A stretch of 64,000 nucleotides of DNA, from assembly GCF_900230225.1 (NCBI RefSeq), contig NZ_OCNH01000002.1, positions 249,844 to 313,843 on the forward strand, written 5' to 3'. Below, piece after piece: positions 9,221 through 18,095 of this stretch (positions within the stretch are counted from its first letter, which is position 1; each line of letters opens with the position of its first letter). The translations under genes and the position numbers were made by a program. Source of the stretch: Spirosoma fluviale. GTDB lineage: Bacteria > Bacteroidota > Bacteroidia > Cytophagales > Spirosomataceae. The notes under the pieces are model-generated. The model saw nothing but the letters and a program-made list of their open reading frames with translations, had not been told where the DNA came from and did no database searches.

Positions 9221-9382
9221 ATACAAATGGCCGCAGCCACAATCGAAACTCAAAAGTACGAATAATACTAATTCCGACAGACGATTTACTCCGATGCCCG
9301 GCAAGTTTGTCGTGTTGGCTATCTTTTGGTACTGAATGAGCCGCTACTAACTGGCTTACGTACACATTAGCCGGTAAAATCC

Positions 9383-9390
9383 TACCTTTG
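9383..9390 (+). promoter_or_regulatory. Candidate -7 element upstream of ndk
   Basis: TACCTTTG matches TAnnTTTG exactly. No clear -33 element is visible, and the leader to the ndk ATG would be about 110 bases. Confidence 0.4.
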
Positions 9391-9502
9391 CCTAAATTCT
9401 CGCAGAATAGTCGTGTAGATTTACCTGCGTAGACCTGGGTGCGATTTCCGAACACTAAAGAAACTCACGCAGAAAAATAAATCTCGAATAGAAAAACTTA
9501 GA

Positions 9503-9922
9503 ATGGCAACGAACCGAACGTTCACGATGATTAAGCCCGATGCCGTAGCAGACGGGCATACGGGTGCAATTATCAAGATGATTGAAGAAGCGGGCTTCCG
9601 CATTGTCGCAATTAAAAAAACGCTGCTCACCGGCGAACGGGCTGGACAGTTTTATGCTGTACACAGCGAACGGCCATTTTATCAGGGCCTTTGTGACTAC
9701 ATGTCGTCCGGTGCTATTGTGCCGATGATTCTGGAAAAAGAAAATGCTGTTGCTGATTTCCGCAAACTCATTGGCGCTACCAATCCAGCGCAGGCCGAAG
9801 AGGGCACCATCCGGAAGCTGTACGCCAAGTCAATAGAATCCAACGCCATTCACGGTTCCGATTCAGACGAAAACGCAGCCATTGAAGGCAGTTTCTTCTT
9901 TGCTGCAACGGAGGAATACTAG
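9503..9922 (+). CDS. ndk: Nucleoside diphosphate kinase
   Basis: This 139-residue enzyme transfers the gamma phosphate of ATP to nucleoside diphosphates and keeps (d)NTP pools balanced. The N-terminal [13 protein letters not shown] motif is family-typical. The catalytic histidine is His117 in NAIHGSDS, and the following SFFFAA segment closes the fold. Length is normal. The stop codon lies just before a long intergenic hairpin shared with the convergent nth gene. Confidence 0.97.
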   Translation: MATNRTFTMIKPDAVADGHTGAIIKMIEEAGFRIVAIKKTLLTGERAGQFYAVHSERPFYQGLCDYMSSGAIVPMILEKENAVADFRKLIGATNPAQAEEGTIRKLYAKSIESNAIHGSDSDENAAIEGSFFFAATEEY

Positions 9923-10024
9923 TATTAGGAGTTAGGAGCGAGGAGTTAGGAGTTAGGAGTTGCTGACGCGAGAACACTGCTGGCGTCAGCAACTCCTCAC
10001 TCCTCACTCCTCGCTCCTAATACT
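9921..10024. repeat. Long intergenic hairpin of GGAGTTA words between ndk and nth
   Basis: AGTATTAGGAG at 9921-9931 pairs with CTCCTAATACT at 10014-10024. Inside, degenerate copies of GGAGTTAGGAG pair with CTCCTCACTCCTC, and GTTGCTGACGC pairs with GCGTCAGCAAC around a 13-base tip. It begins in the ndk stop codon and runs into the last nine codons of nth, and probably works as a two-way terminator. Confidence 0.9.
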
Positions 10025-10656
10025 TTCTCATAATACTTACAAAACTCCTTCAGTGCGCAGATGTCGCATTTGGGAGCGCGGGCCAGGCAAACGTAGCGGC
10101 CGTGCAAGATTAGCCAGTGGTGCGCTTTAGGGACGTGTTGCTTTGGAATATGTGCCATCAGGGCTTTCTCTACAGCCAGCGGTGTATTGGCCGTTAACGG
10201 GGCCAGTCCAAGCCGGTGCGATACGCGAAAGACGTGCGTATCGACGGCCATTGTCGGTTCATTATAAACAATGGACAGGATTACGTGGGCTGTCTTGCGC
10301 CCAACACCCGGTAGTGTTTGCAACTCGTCTACCGTAGCCGGAATTTCCCCCCCAAACCGATTCATTAAGGCATTGGCCATTCCAACCAGGTGTTTTGCCT
10401 TGTTGTTGGGGTACGAAACACTCCGTATGTAAGAGAATACTTCGTCTACCGAGGCCGCAGCCAGCGACTCCGCTTCCGGAAACCGGGCAAAGAGAGCCGG
10501 TGAGATTTGATTGATTCGTTTGTCGGTACACTGAGCCGATAGAATCACCGCCACTAGTAATTCGTATGGATTGCTGAAGTGAAGCTCCGTTTTTGGGTCG
10601 GGGTAGTGCTCTGTGAAGTATTCGATAAAACGCCGAAACCGTTCTTTTTTCTGCAT
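9997..10656 (-). CDS. nth: Endonuclease III
   Basis: This 219-residue DNA glycosylase/AP lyase excises oxidised pyrimidines in base-excision repair. The helix-hairpin-helix LPGVGRKTAHV carries catalytic Lys121, and Asp139 in AVDTHVFRV is the second catalytic residue. Cys190, Cys197, Cys200 and Cys206 (C-x6-C-x2-C-x5-C) bind the [4Fe-4S] cluster. The last eight residues (VLGARSEE) and the stop codon are encoded by an arm of the intergenic hairpin at 9921-10024, so the tail is probably not ancestral. Confidence 0.96.
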   Translation of the reverse strand: MQKKERFRRFIEYFTEHYPDPKTELHFSNPYELLVAVILSAQCTDKRINQISPALFARFPEAESLAAASVDEVFSYIRSVSYPNNKAKHLVGMANALMNRFGGEIPATVDELQTLPGVGRKTAHVILSIVYNEPTMAVDTHVFRVSHRLGLAPLTANTPLAVEKALMAHIPKQHVPKAHHWLILHGRYVCLARAPKCDICALKEFCKYYEKVLGARSEE

Positions 10657-10673
10657 AGTTATGTTGTAGCCTA

Positions 10674-10757
10674 GCCGGAAAGTCGCGTAGCCGAAGGTTA
10701 AGCTGCAGACTAACTAAAATAGCTACAGCTTAGCCTTCGGCTGCGCGGCCTTCCGAC
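10674..10757. repeat. Intergenic hairpin upstream of nth
   Basis: GCCGGAAAGTCGCGTAGCC (from 10674) through AGCTGCAG pairs with CTACAGCT through TTCCGAC (to 10757) with few mismatches; the tip is about 14 bases. It lies between the small gene at 10786 and nth, both on the minus strand. Confidence 0.75.
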
Positions 10758-10785
10758 CACGTTACATAGTAAACCCGTCTGCCAG

Positions 10786-11037
10786 TTACGTATGTCGTAA
10801 TTTAGCAGGCGGGTTTGCCGGGTGGTTTTTTGAATAATTAAGAATTGATTGAACCGTGTTGGCACGTGGCTGACGTTCAATTCTATTCATCAAAGCCCGT
10901 AGTTCGAGGGCTTCGAGGAAAAACGTCATCAGGTCCGGTTCGGACATTAGGGCGTCTTCAATGAGCAGGCTTTCCTCGGGTGAGGTCTCCTCATAGACAT
11001 ACCGGACTACATCATCTTGGGTAAATGTTTTTATCAT
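10786..11037 (-). CDS. Small protein overlapping an ECF sigma gene, possible sigma regulator
   Basis: This 83-residue soluble protein starts MIKTFTQDDVVRYVYEE and is acidic in its first half. It has no membrane segment and no zinc-binding His/Cys motif, so it is not a standard zf-HC2 anti-sigma factor. Its start codon lies 26 bases inside the end of the sigma-factor gene, so the two are probably translationally coupled. The role as a sigma regulator rests only on position. A hairpin (10771-10816) overlaps its last codons and may end transcription. Confidence 0.65.
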   Translation of the reverse strand: MIKTFTQDDVVRYVYEETSPEESLLIEDALMSEPDLMTFFLEALELRALMNRIERQPRANTVQSILNYSKNHPANPPAKLRHT

Positions 11038-11611
11038 AACTCGGCGAACGTTTGCTCAGTTGTTTGCGCAAATTAATTAACGCATAACGCATACGTCCCA
11101 AAGCCGTGTTGATGCTGACGCCGGTCGCATCGGCAATCTCCTGGAAACTCATTTCCTCGTAGTGCCGCATTATAAGCACCTGACGCTGTTGTTCTGGCAA
11201 TCGCTGTATCAACTCGCGCAAATGCTCGTGTGTTTCCTGTCGAATCTGGAGTGATTCAACAGAATCCTCCGCAAACTCAAGCGTATTGAAAACACTGCTT
11301 CCGTCTTCAAACACCACACTGGGGTAGCGTTTATCTTTTCGGAAATAGTCAATGGCCAAGTTGTGAGCAATTCGAATGATCCAGGGTAGAAATTTTCCCT
11401 CCTCGTTATATTTACCCGACTTAATGGTATCCACGGCCTTGATGAACGTGTCTTGCATTAAGTCTTCCGCAATGTACTGATCTTTGACAATCAGGTATAT
11501 AGTGGTGTAAATTTTCGATTTGTGCCGTTGCACTAATTTAGCAAAGGCTTTTTCATTACCACGGATGTACAGGGAAATCAACTCACTGTCGTTTACCTGG
11601 GCTTTTTCCAT
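11012..11611 (-). CDS. ECF-family RNA polymerase sigma factor
   Basis: This 199-residue sigma-70 family protein has region 2 (FAKLVQRHKSKIYTTIY, then AEDLMQDTFIKA and FLPWIIRIAHNLAIDYFR) and region 4 (LPEQQRQVLIMRHYEEMSF followed by the helix-turn-helix EIADATGVSINTALGR). The frame stays open 37 residues upstream, but MEKAQVNDSEL at 11611 is the family-like start. It is followed by an overlapping small gene. It probably directs transcription of a stress or envelope regulon; the target promoters are unknown. Confidence 0.92.
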   Translation of the reverse strand: MEKAQVNDSELISLYIRGNEKAFAKLVQRHKSKIYTTIYLIVKDQYIAEDLMQDTFIKAVDTIKSGKYNEEGKFLPWIIRIAHNLAIDYFRKDKRYPSVVFEDGSSVFNTLEFAEDSVESLQIRQETHEHLRELIQRLPEQQRQVLIMRHYEEMSFQEIADATGVSINTALGRMRYALINLRKQLSKRSPSYDKNIYPR

Positions 11612-12130
11612 TTTCAGTAAGACAATTAGGTAACGTAGAGCAGTGTTCCGATAGTGTATGGGGGAGTTATGTTTTTTGAAAAATTTCCGTGTTCCAGCCT
11701 TAAAAGTACTAAAAAAAGGCATTTAACTGCAAGTAAATACTACAAAAAATCTGCCAAACGGTACTTTTTCCAACAAAAAAAATCTCTTTACCAAATGGTG
11801 GAAGAAAGTAACCATTTTTCTTATGAACCTAGCTTATTCTTGGAAATTATTGTACTTACGTCTGATTCTATAGTATAGATTCCAAAATCAGGCGATTAGT
11901 TTAAAATAAGTTAAACTTTTTTTTTGCGATAATCTTTCCGAAAGGTCTGCGTTAAGCGTTGCTTGCAATTTCGTGCGTTTACGGTCCTTTTTTCTAAGAC
12001 AAACTAATGTTGCCAATACATGGGTAGTGGTTTTAATAAGGTGGAAAGTTTATGCAAACTATTGATTTACTGTACTAAATGACTACTTTAGAGTTTCTTA
12101 TAAGCTAGTGGGTAAGCTGATAAGTGCCCT
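11612..12130. other. AT-rich divergent intergenic region
   Basis: This 519-base gap separates the sigma gene (minus) from the TPR kinase (plus). It is clearly richer in A and T than the flanking genes and holds several A and T runs. An open frame at 11654-11878 has no signal, no domain and AT-driven composition, so I do not call a gene. It should hold promoters for both flanking genes, but I could not fix them. Confidence 0.5.
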
Positions 12131-14311
12131 ATGAAATCACATTGGCTTGTTATCCTGTTGCTGGGGTGGGGCGCTACCTGCTTTGGGCAACTGCATCCAA
12201 AACTGCCGGAATTAAATTTCGATCGGCGGGGGGATACCGTATACATGGATAGTTTGTTGACCCTTGGCCGTACATACCGGCAAATGGCCGCTACATTACC
12301 CCATAGCCTAAGCGCAGATACCGTACGTCTGGAAGGGCTCCGGTTTATGGCCCTTGTGTTTAAGCAAACACGTGGCGAGCAGCAGGATAGTAGTTTTATA
12401 TATGCGTCTCAATTAGTCGATCAGGCCTTACGCTACCACAATACGTTATATGCTGTGCGGGGGCTGATGTTACAGGAATACTACCTTCGAACAGTTAAGG
12501 GAGATTATCCTCAGGCGCTACGAATCAACCAGCGGGCATCGGAATTGTGCGTAAAACTGCCCCGCGAAAGTTCACCACGCTGGCAGGTGCAGATGAACAT
12601 GGGCGACATTTATCTGCTGATGAAAGAATATGATAATGCCCTTCGAAGCTATCGCCTTTCTCAAACTCTGTTGGGACTTAACACGTCCTTAACTCCAAAA
12701 AATCGCAAATTGCTGATTAGCCAGGCTGTTACGCAGATTGGTGAGGTGTATGAAATAAGAGGCCAGTATGAGCAGGCTCGCCAGCAATATGAAGCCAGCC
12801 GACAGATGGCGATCGAGGCCCGCTCCCAAATAAATGTCGCGTATACGAACGAACGGTTAGGCGATTTCTTTATCAGCCGTCATCAACCCGAACAGGCAAT
12901 CAAATTTTTCGACGATGCCCTTGCCGTCTGGACCCTGCTACATGACCGCGCCGGACAGGCAGCCGTTTGGGCGAGGCTATCTGAAGGGTACACCTTGATT
13001 AATAAACCGGACCTGGCCATTGAATTTGGCGAAAAGTCCGTTGCTATAGCGCGGGAGTCGGGGTTTATACGCATTCGCCAGCTCGCTACGCAGTCCCTCT
13101 ACCAGGCGTATAGGTTGGCAAATCAATCTGCAAAAGCCCTGGCTATGTATGAAGAGTATAGTGTACTGCGCGATAGTCTGACAAATCTTAAACGGGTTGA
13201 AGAACTGTCGGCGGTACAAAAAAAATACGACATCAATCAGGTGCGTCTTGCGGCCGATAAAGAGCGGGTTATTCAGCAACAGCAATTGATCAACCTGCGT
13301 CGGCAGGCAGAAATTGCCCGTTTACGTGCCGAAGCCGAACGTGATCAACTGGCCGGCGAAACCCGGATGACGCAACTTCAGCAGCGCATCGAAACCGAAC
13401 GGCTCAGGGCCGGAGCCCAGAAAGCCCAACTAGAGCAACGGGCTCATATCGACAAACTAAGTCACGATATTGAAGAGGCTAATCTAATGCGGGTAATTCT
13501 GGTAGGTGGCCTGGCCATGTTGCTGGGTTTTGTTGTTCTCTACTACCGCAAAAACCGTCTGATCAATCGTCAGAAACGAGAAATAGAAAGCTTGAACTGG
13601 GAGTTGGAGGATAAAGTGTTTGCCCGAACGGTTGAACTAAAACTGGCTAATGATCAATTGCGGGCTAAAAACCGTGAGATTGAAGAAGCGCTCCTGCGCG
13701 GGCAAACGCTCGAACGGAAGCGAATGGCCGCCGATTTGCACGACAGCCTTGGGGGATTACTGGCCGCTATCAAAACCAGCATGTCGGCGCTCAGTCCGTC
13801 GCACATGACGGATCGGGAACAACAGATTTATTATAATCTGCTCAACATGACCAAAGAGGCCTTCGCCGAAATTCGCTACCTGTCGCATAATTTACAGCCC
13901 GACGAACTGGAGAAGCAGGGGCTGTCTGAAGCCCTGATGCGCCTTGTCAACAAGCTCAACGTCACACAGAAGATCGTTTTTCGGCTGGATAATGCTGAGT
14001 TGCCTCGTCTGGACAAGACCGCCGAGTTTAACCTGTATTCAATTTGCATTGAACTGTGTAGCAATATTCTACGGCACTCCGAAGCCACCGAAGCGGATAT
14101 TCTGTTCCGGCGGTTCAACAATGAACTGAATATGATCGTGAAAGATAACGGTTGCGGCATGAATCCGGCCAACGCAACCGGCATGGGACTTCATAATATT
14201 CAGGCTCGCATGGACCTGATTCGGGGCCGGTATGAAATTCATTCCGAAGCGGGTGAGGGAACGACGTTTATTTTTATTCTGCCCGTCTCACCCAATCTGA
14301 CAACGGCTTAA
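12131..14311 (+). CDS. TPR-containing sensor histidine kinase (HisKA_3 type)
   Basis: This 726-residue protein has a signal peptide (to about residue 20, ending CFG), a periplasmic array of tetratricopeptide repeats (about 80-350), a long coiled coil (about 360-450), one membrane segment near 453-475 and a cytoplasmic kinase. His537 in MAADLHDSLGGLLAA is the phosphoacceptor of the HisKA_3 (NarL-partner) class. The ATP-binding domain has CSNILRHSEA (N box), DNGCGM (G1) and GMGLHNIQARM (G2). No response regulator is adjacent, so it is an orphan here. Its TAA stop shares bases with the stop of the convergent lipoprotein gene. Confidence 0.93.
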   Translation: MKSHWLVILLLGWGATCFGQLHPKLPELNFDRRGDTVYMDSLLTLGRTYRQMAATLPHSLSADTVRLEGLRFMALVFKQTRGEQQDSSFIYASQLVDQALRYHNTLYAVRGLMLQEYYLRTVKGDYPQALRINQRASELCVKLPRESSPRWQVQMNMGDIYLLMKEYDNALRSYRLSQTLLGLNTSLTPKNRKLLISQAVTQIGEVYEIRGQYEQARQQYEASRQMAIEARSQINVAYTNERLGDFFISRHQPEQAIKFFDDALAVWTLLHDRAGQAAVWARLSEGYTLINKPDLAIEFGEKSVAIARESGFIRIRQLATQSLYQAYRLANQSAKALAMYEEYSVLRDSLTNLKRVEELSAVQKKYDINQVRLAADKERVIQQQQLINLRRQAEIARLRAEAERDQLAGETRMTQLQQRIETERLRAGAQKAQLEQRAHIDKLSHDIEEANLMRVILVGGLAMLLGFVVLYYRKNRLINRQKREIESLNWELEDKVFARTVELKLANDQLRAKNREIEEALLRGQTLERKRMAADLHDSLGGLLAAIKTSMSALSPSHMTDREQQIYYNLLNMTKEAFAEIRYLSHNLQPDELEKQGLSEALMRLVNKLNVTQKIVFRLDNAELPRLDKTAEFNLYSICIELCSNILRHSEATEADILFRRFNNELNMIVKDNGCGMNPANATGMGLHNIQARMDLIRGRYEIHSEAGEGTTFIFILPVSPNLTTA

Positions 14312-14880
14312 GGTTGTACTTTCCCGTTTACAAAAAACTCGTTTTTATCGAAAAGGGGTAATTTCTGGAAACCCGAAACGGTGTATTCCTGTAGTCCCCA
14401 TTGTTTACCAGCCGTTGGGCCGCTGTTCAGAATAAGATGCCGCTCTGATGCGTACAATGGATTCTTTGTCTGTAAAACAGCTTCAATGCGGCCAGGCTTG
14501 CGAGTGGTTGAGTCCAGCCGCACCAGGAGTGACCGCACCGTTAGCCGCTCTTCCGAATTTTTCAGTGTGTATTGGTAGGTTAGCGAATCGGGGCGTGTTA
14601 TCTGGTAACTGCTGCGGAGGGCGGGCTTATTGATATCGACCTGTGTAAACAGTTCCAGCTCACGGCTCCAGTTGATTTCGTTGGTAGTTTGCTGGTTACG
14701 TTTTTCGTTAATAGCAACCGTCTTGCGGGTAAGGGGCTTCCGGGCCGACAAGTCAGTAATTTGTCCTTTTACGTACGTCAGCACATCGTAATAAACATTC
14801 GGTTGATTTTGCTGAGCGGGGTTAGTACAACCACTGATTAACAGTACGGATAGCAGAAAGACGGGATAAACAAAACGCAT
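14308..14880 (-). CDS. Uncharacterised lipoprotein
   Basis: This 190-residue protein starts MRFVYPVFLLSVLLISGC, a clear lipoprotein signal with Cys at about residue 18. The mature part is polar, beta-rich in appearance and has no motif I recognise. The frame is open 68 residues upstream, but the lipobox fixes the start at 14880. It overlaps the end of the convergent kinase gene by four bases. The function is unknown. Confidence 0.75.
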   Translation of the reverse strand: MRFVYPVFLLSVLLISGCTNPAQQNQPNVYYDVLTYVKGQITDLSARKPLTRKTVAINEKRNQQTTNEINWSRELELFTQVDINKPALRSSYQITRPDSLTYQYTLKNSEERLTVRSLLVRLDSTTRKPGRIEAVLQTKNPLYASERHLILNSGPTAGKQWGLQEYTVSGFQKLPLFDKNEFFVNGKVQP

Positions 14881-15114
14881 AAAACAGATCAAAATGGCCT
14901 CAAAAGAGATAGGCCCTCCGGTACCACCAACACGAATTTTTACAAATCGGTTTGGGCAATCAAATTCTGAACCAAATTTGCAGTCAGAACGCTTTCTAAG
15001 TAAACAGTTTGTGGTTTGTTGTTTGGTGATTACAGTTGCCTGTCGGGTGGGTAAATTTACCACTGGCAAGTAAACAAACGTCAACTAAGAAGCCACAAAA
15101 AAACAACCTTATTC

Positions 15115-16515
15115 ATGGAATACGATGTTATTGTGATTGGTTCGGGGCCGGGGGGCTATACAGGTGCAATCCGTTGCGCTCAACTCGGACTGAAAACGGC
15201 CATTATCGAGAAATACCCATCCCTGGGCGGCACCTGCCTGAACGTAGGCTGCATTCCATCCAAGGCGCTGCTCGACTCGTCTGAGCATTATTACAATGCT
15301 GCGCACACCTTTGCCGAACATGGCATTAAACTGGCCGACCTACAGGTCGATCTGGCGCAGATGATTGCCCGCAAAGCCAGCGTAGTTGAGCAGACGACGA
15401 AGGGGATTACCTTTCTGATGAAGAAAAATAAAATCGACGAACTGCACGGTGTTGGTTCGTTTGTTGACCCGCACACCATCAAAATTACCAAAGATGATGG
15501 GTCTGAGCAGGTCATCAAGGGGAAGAATATAATTATTGCCACGGGGTCGAAACCGATGTCGTTCCCGTCTATGCCAATTGACAAAAAACGGGTAATCACT
15601 TCGACCGAAGCGCTCACACTTCAGGAAATACCCAAGCACATGATCGTGATCGGTGCGGGCGTAATTGGGGCTGAATTAGGCTCGGTCTATGCCCGGTTGG
15701 GTTCGAAAGTGTCGTTTGTGGAGTTTGCCGATTCGATGATCCCGACGATGGATAAAACGATGGGTAAAGAGCTTCAGAAGTCAATCAAAAAACTCGGCGC
15801 CGATTTCTACTTCAGCCATAAAGTTACCAAAGTCGAAAACACCGGCGATGAAGTTATTGTGAACGTCGACACGCCCAAAGGCGAGCAGATCACGCTTACC
15901 GGCGATTATTGCCTGGTTTCGGTGGGTCGTCGTCCCTATACGGACGGGTTGAATCTGGAAGCGGCTGGTCTGAAAACCGACGATCGGGGCAAACTCGAAG
16001 TGGACAATCACCTCCGCACCAGCGTTCCGCATATATACGCACTGGGCGACGTGATTCGGGGTGCCATGCTGGCCCACAAAGCCGAAGAAGAAGGTACGTT
16101 CATTGCCGAAACTATTGTTGGTCAAAAGCCACACATTCATTACCGGCTCATTCCGGGTGTGGTGTACACCTGGCCGGAAGTGGCCTCGGTTGGCTACACC
16201 GAAGAAGAAGTGAAAAAGGAAGGGATTCCTTATAAAGTTGGGTCCTTCCCGTTCAAAGCGCTGGGCCGTGCCCGGGCGAGTATGGACGTTGACGGACTGG
16301 TGAAAGTGCTGGCGCACAAGGAGACCGACGAGATTCTGGGCGTTCACATGATTGGGGCCCGTACGGCCGACATGATTGCCGAAGCCGTTGTGGCGATGGA
16401 GTTCCGGGCCTCGGCCGAAGATGTGTCGCGCATGTCGCACGCCCACCCGACCTATACCGAAGCCTTCAAAGAAGCCTGTCTGGCCGCTACGGACAACCGG
16501 GCGATCAATATGTAA
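15115..16515 (+). CDS. lpdA: Dihydrolipoyl dehydrogenase (E3)
   Basis: This 466-residue flavoprotein reoxidises dihydrolipoamide in 2-oxo acid dehydrogenase complexes, passing electrons to NAD. It has the FAD motif VIGSGPGGYTGAI, the redox disulfide GGTCLNVGCIPSK (Cys41, Cys46), an NAD motif VIGAGVIGAELGSVYARLG, and the C-terminal His-Glu pair in HAHPTYTEAF. It probably serves the 2-oxoglutarate dehydrogenase encoded by sucA and sucB at 44-48.7 kb as well as other complexes. A terminator follows at 16539-16570. Confidence 0.97.
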   Translation: MEYDVIVIGSGPGGYTGAIRCAQLGLKTAIIEKYPSLGGTCLNVGCIPSKALLDSSEHYYNAAHTFAEHGIKLADLQVDLAQMIARKASVVEQTTKGITFLMKKNKIDELHGVGSFVDPHTIKITKDDGSEQVIKGKNIIIATGSKPMSFPSMPIDKKRVITSTEALTLQEIPKHMIVIGAGVIGAELGSVYARLGSKVSFVEFADSMIPTMDKTMGKELQKSIKKLGADFYFSHKVTKVENTGDEVIVNVDTPKGEQITLTGDYCLVSVGRRPYTDGLNLEAAGLKTDDRGKLEVDNHLRTSVPHIYALGDVIRGAMLAHKAEEEGTFIAETIVGQKPHIHYRLIPGVVYTWPEVASVGYTEEEVKKEGIPYKVGSFPFKALGRARASMDVDGLVKVLAHKETDEILGVHMIGARTADMIAEAVVAMEFRASAEDVSRMSHAHPTYTEAFKEACLAATDNRAINM

Positions 16516-16538
16516 GGCGTATAGTTTAAAACGTGAAC

Positions 16539-16570
16539 AAGCCCGGTTGCTGGAAAGCGGCCGGGCTTTT
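16539..16570 (+). terminator. Intrinsic terminator after lpdA
   Basis: AAGCCCGG and CCGGGCTT pair across the intervening bases and are followed by TTCT. Confidence 0.75.
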
Positions 16571-16607
16571 CTGTATATTGCCCTCTTAACCAATACAACC
16601 GCCTGAC

Positions 16608-17972
16608 ATGAAAAAAACGATTACACTTCTCTTTACCCTACTGGTTGGCTACGCACAGGCTCAAACGGCCGATTCCGTAACCATCCGAAAGATTTATAAC
16701 GAAGCACTGGCCAATGGAAAATCCTACAATTGGTTGCGTTACCTGACCAAGCAGATTGGTCCGCGCCTGAGCGGTTCGGATGGGGCACAGAAAGCCGTCG
16801 ACTGGACGAAGCAGGTGATGGAGAAAGAAGGTTTCGACCGGGTGTTTTTGCAGGATGTCATGGTGCCGCATTGGGTGCGCGGGGCTAAAGAGGTCGCCTA
16901 TATCCAGAATGGAAAACAAAAGGTTTCGGTACCAATTGCCGCTCTGGGTGGTTCCGTCGCCACCGGCCCGAAAGGCGTTGAAGCGGGCGTTATTGAAGTG
17001 AAAAGCTTTCCGGAATTGCGGGCCTTAGGGGCTGACAAAGTGAAGGGCAAGATTGTCTTTTACAACCGTCCGATGGACCCCACGAAAATCAACACCTTCG
17101 AAGCCTATGGCGGGGCCGTTGATCAGCGGGCCAATGGGGCTACCGAAGCGGCCAAACTAGGCGCCGTTGGGGCCATTGTCCGATCGATGACCAACGTTCG
17201 CGACGATAACCCGCACGTGGGCGGTATGCGCTACGGAACGGGCGTTCCCCTAATTCCAACAGCGGCCATCAGCACCAACGCGGCCGATTTGCTGAGTAAA
17301 TCATTAGCTGAAAACCCAAATCTGACTTTCTACTTCAAACAGAACTGCGAGACACTGCCCGACGCCAAATCATACAACGTAGTTGGAGAAATCAAAGGCA
17401 GCGAGAAACCGGATGAGATCATCGTTGTCGGCGGTCACCTCGATTCGTGGGATCTGGCCGAAGGGGCTCACGACGATGGCGCGGGTTGTGTGCAATCCAT
17501 TGAAGTACTGCGGATTATGAAGGCGCTGGGGATCAAACCCAAACGTACCATTCGCGCGGTGATGTTCATGAACGAAGAAAACGGCCTTCGGGGTGGTGTT
17601 GCCTACGCCGATCTGGCTAAAAAAAATAACGAGAAACACATTGCCGCCGTCGAATCGGATAATGGTGGATTTACACCGCGTGGCTTCGGTATCGTGGGTA
17701 CGCCCGACCAGCGGGCCAAAGTGATGCCCTGGAAACCACTACTGGCTCCTTACGGCTTGCTGGAGATCGGTGCCGGTGGGGGAGGAGCTGACATTGGTCC
17801 GCTCGCCCAGCTTGGAACCGTTCTCTTTGGCTTCAAACCTGATTCGCAGCGGTACTTCGATTACCACCATACGACAGTCGATACATTTGAAACGGTGAGC
17901 CAGCGAGAGCTTGAACTCGGTGCGGCTTCTATGGCAGCTCTGGTGTATCTGTTGGACCAATATGGATTGTAG
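16608..17972 (+). CDS. Secreted M28-family metallopeptidase, carboxypeptidase Q-like
   Basis: This 454-residue protein has a signal peptide (MKKTITLLFTLLVGYAQAQ). A protease-associated insert lies at about residues 115-250 and the M28 catalytic core at about 260-450. Zinc ligands and catalytic residues are visible: GGHLDSWDLAEGAHDDGAG (His and Asp), MNEENG (Glu), ESDNGG (Asp) and a late HHTVDTFE (His). Such enzymes remove amino acids or dipeptides in the periplasm. It is a single gene, following lpdA after a terminator. Confidence 0.92.
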   Translation: MKKTITLLFTLLVGYAQAQTADSVTIRKIYNEALANGKSYNWLRYLTKQIGPRLSGSDGAQKAVDWTKQVMEKEGFDRVFLQDVMVPHWVRGAKEVAYIQNGKQKVSVPIAALGGSVATGPKGVEAGVIEVKSFPELRALGADKVKGKIVFYNRPMDPTKINTFEAYGGAVDQRANGATEAAKLGAVGAIVRSMTNVRDDNPHVGGMRYGTGVPLIPTAAISTNAADLLSKSLAENPNLTFYFKQNCETLPDAKSYNVVGEIKGSEKPDEIIVVGGHLDSWDLAEGAHDDGAGCVQSIEVLRIMKALGIKPKRTIRAVMFMNEENGLRGGVAYADLAKKNNEKHIAAVESDNGGFTPRGFGIVGTPDQRAKVMPWKPLLAPYGLLEIGAGGGGADIGPLAQLGTVLFGFKPDSQRYFDYHHTTVDTFETVSQRELELGAASMAALVYLLDQYGL

Positions 17973-18010
17973 TAGAAAACCTAATCATCGAAGTTGATGA
18001 TAATCTTTCT

Positions 18011-18060
18011 TTTGTCTGATATTTTCCGTTAATTTTGTAAATTCTAAGCAATTAATTTTG
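18011..18060 (+). promoter_or_regulatory. Two candidate -7 boxes upstream of the haloperoxidase-like gene
   Basis: TAATTTTG occurs at 18030-18037 and again at 18053-18060, each 15 bases after a TTTG. The spacing is shorter than the usual 19-21, so this is tentative. Confidence 0.35.
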
Positions 18061-18095
18061 CGGTTGCTTAATACGCCAACTTGTTATTTAATCGT

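Noticed and set aside
11654..11878. A 74-codon open frame in the AT-rich gap upstream of the sigma gene
   Set aside because: Lys/Ser/Phe-rich composition follows the AT content; no domain, signal or start context supports it.
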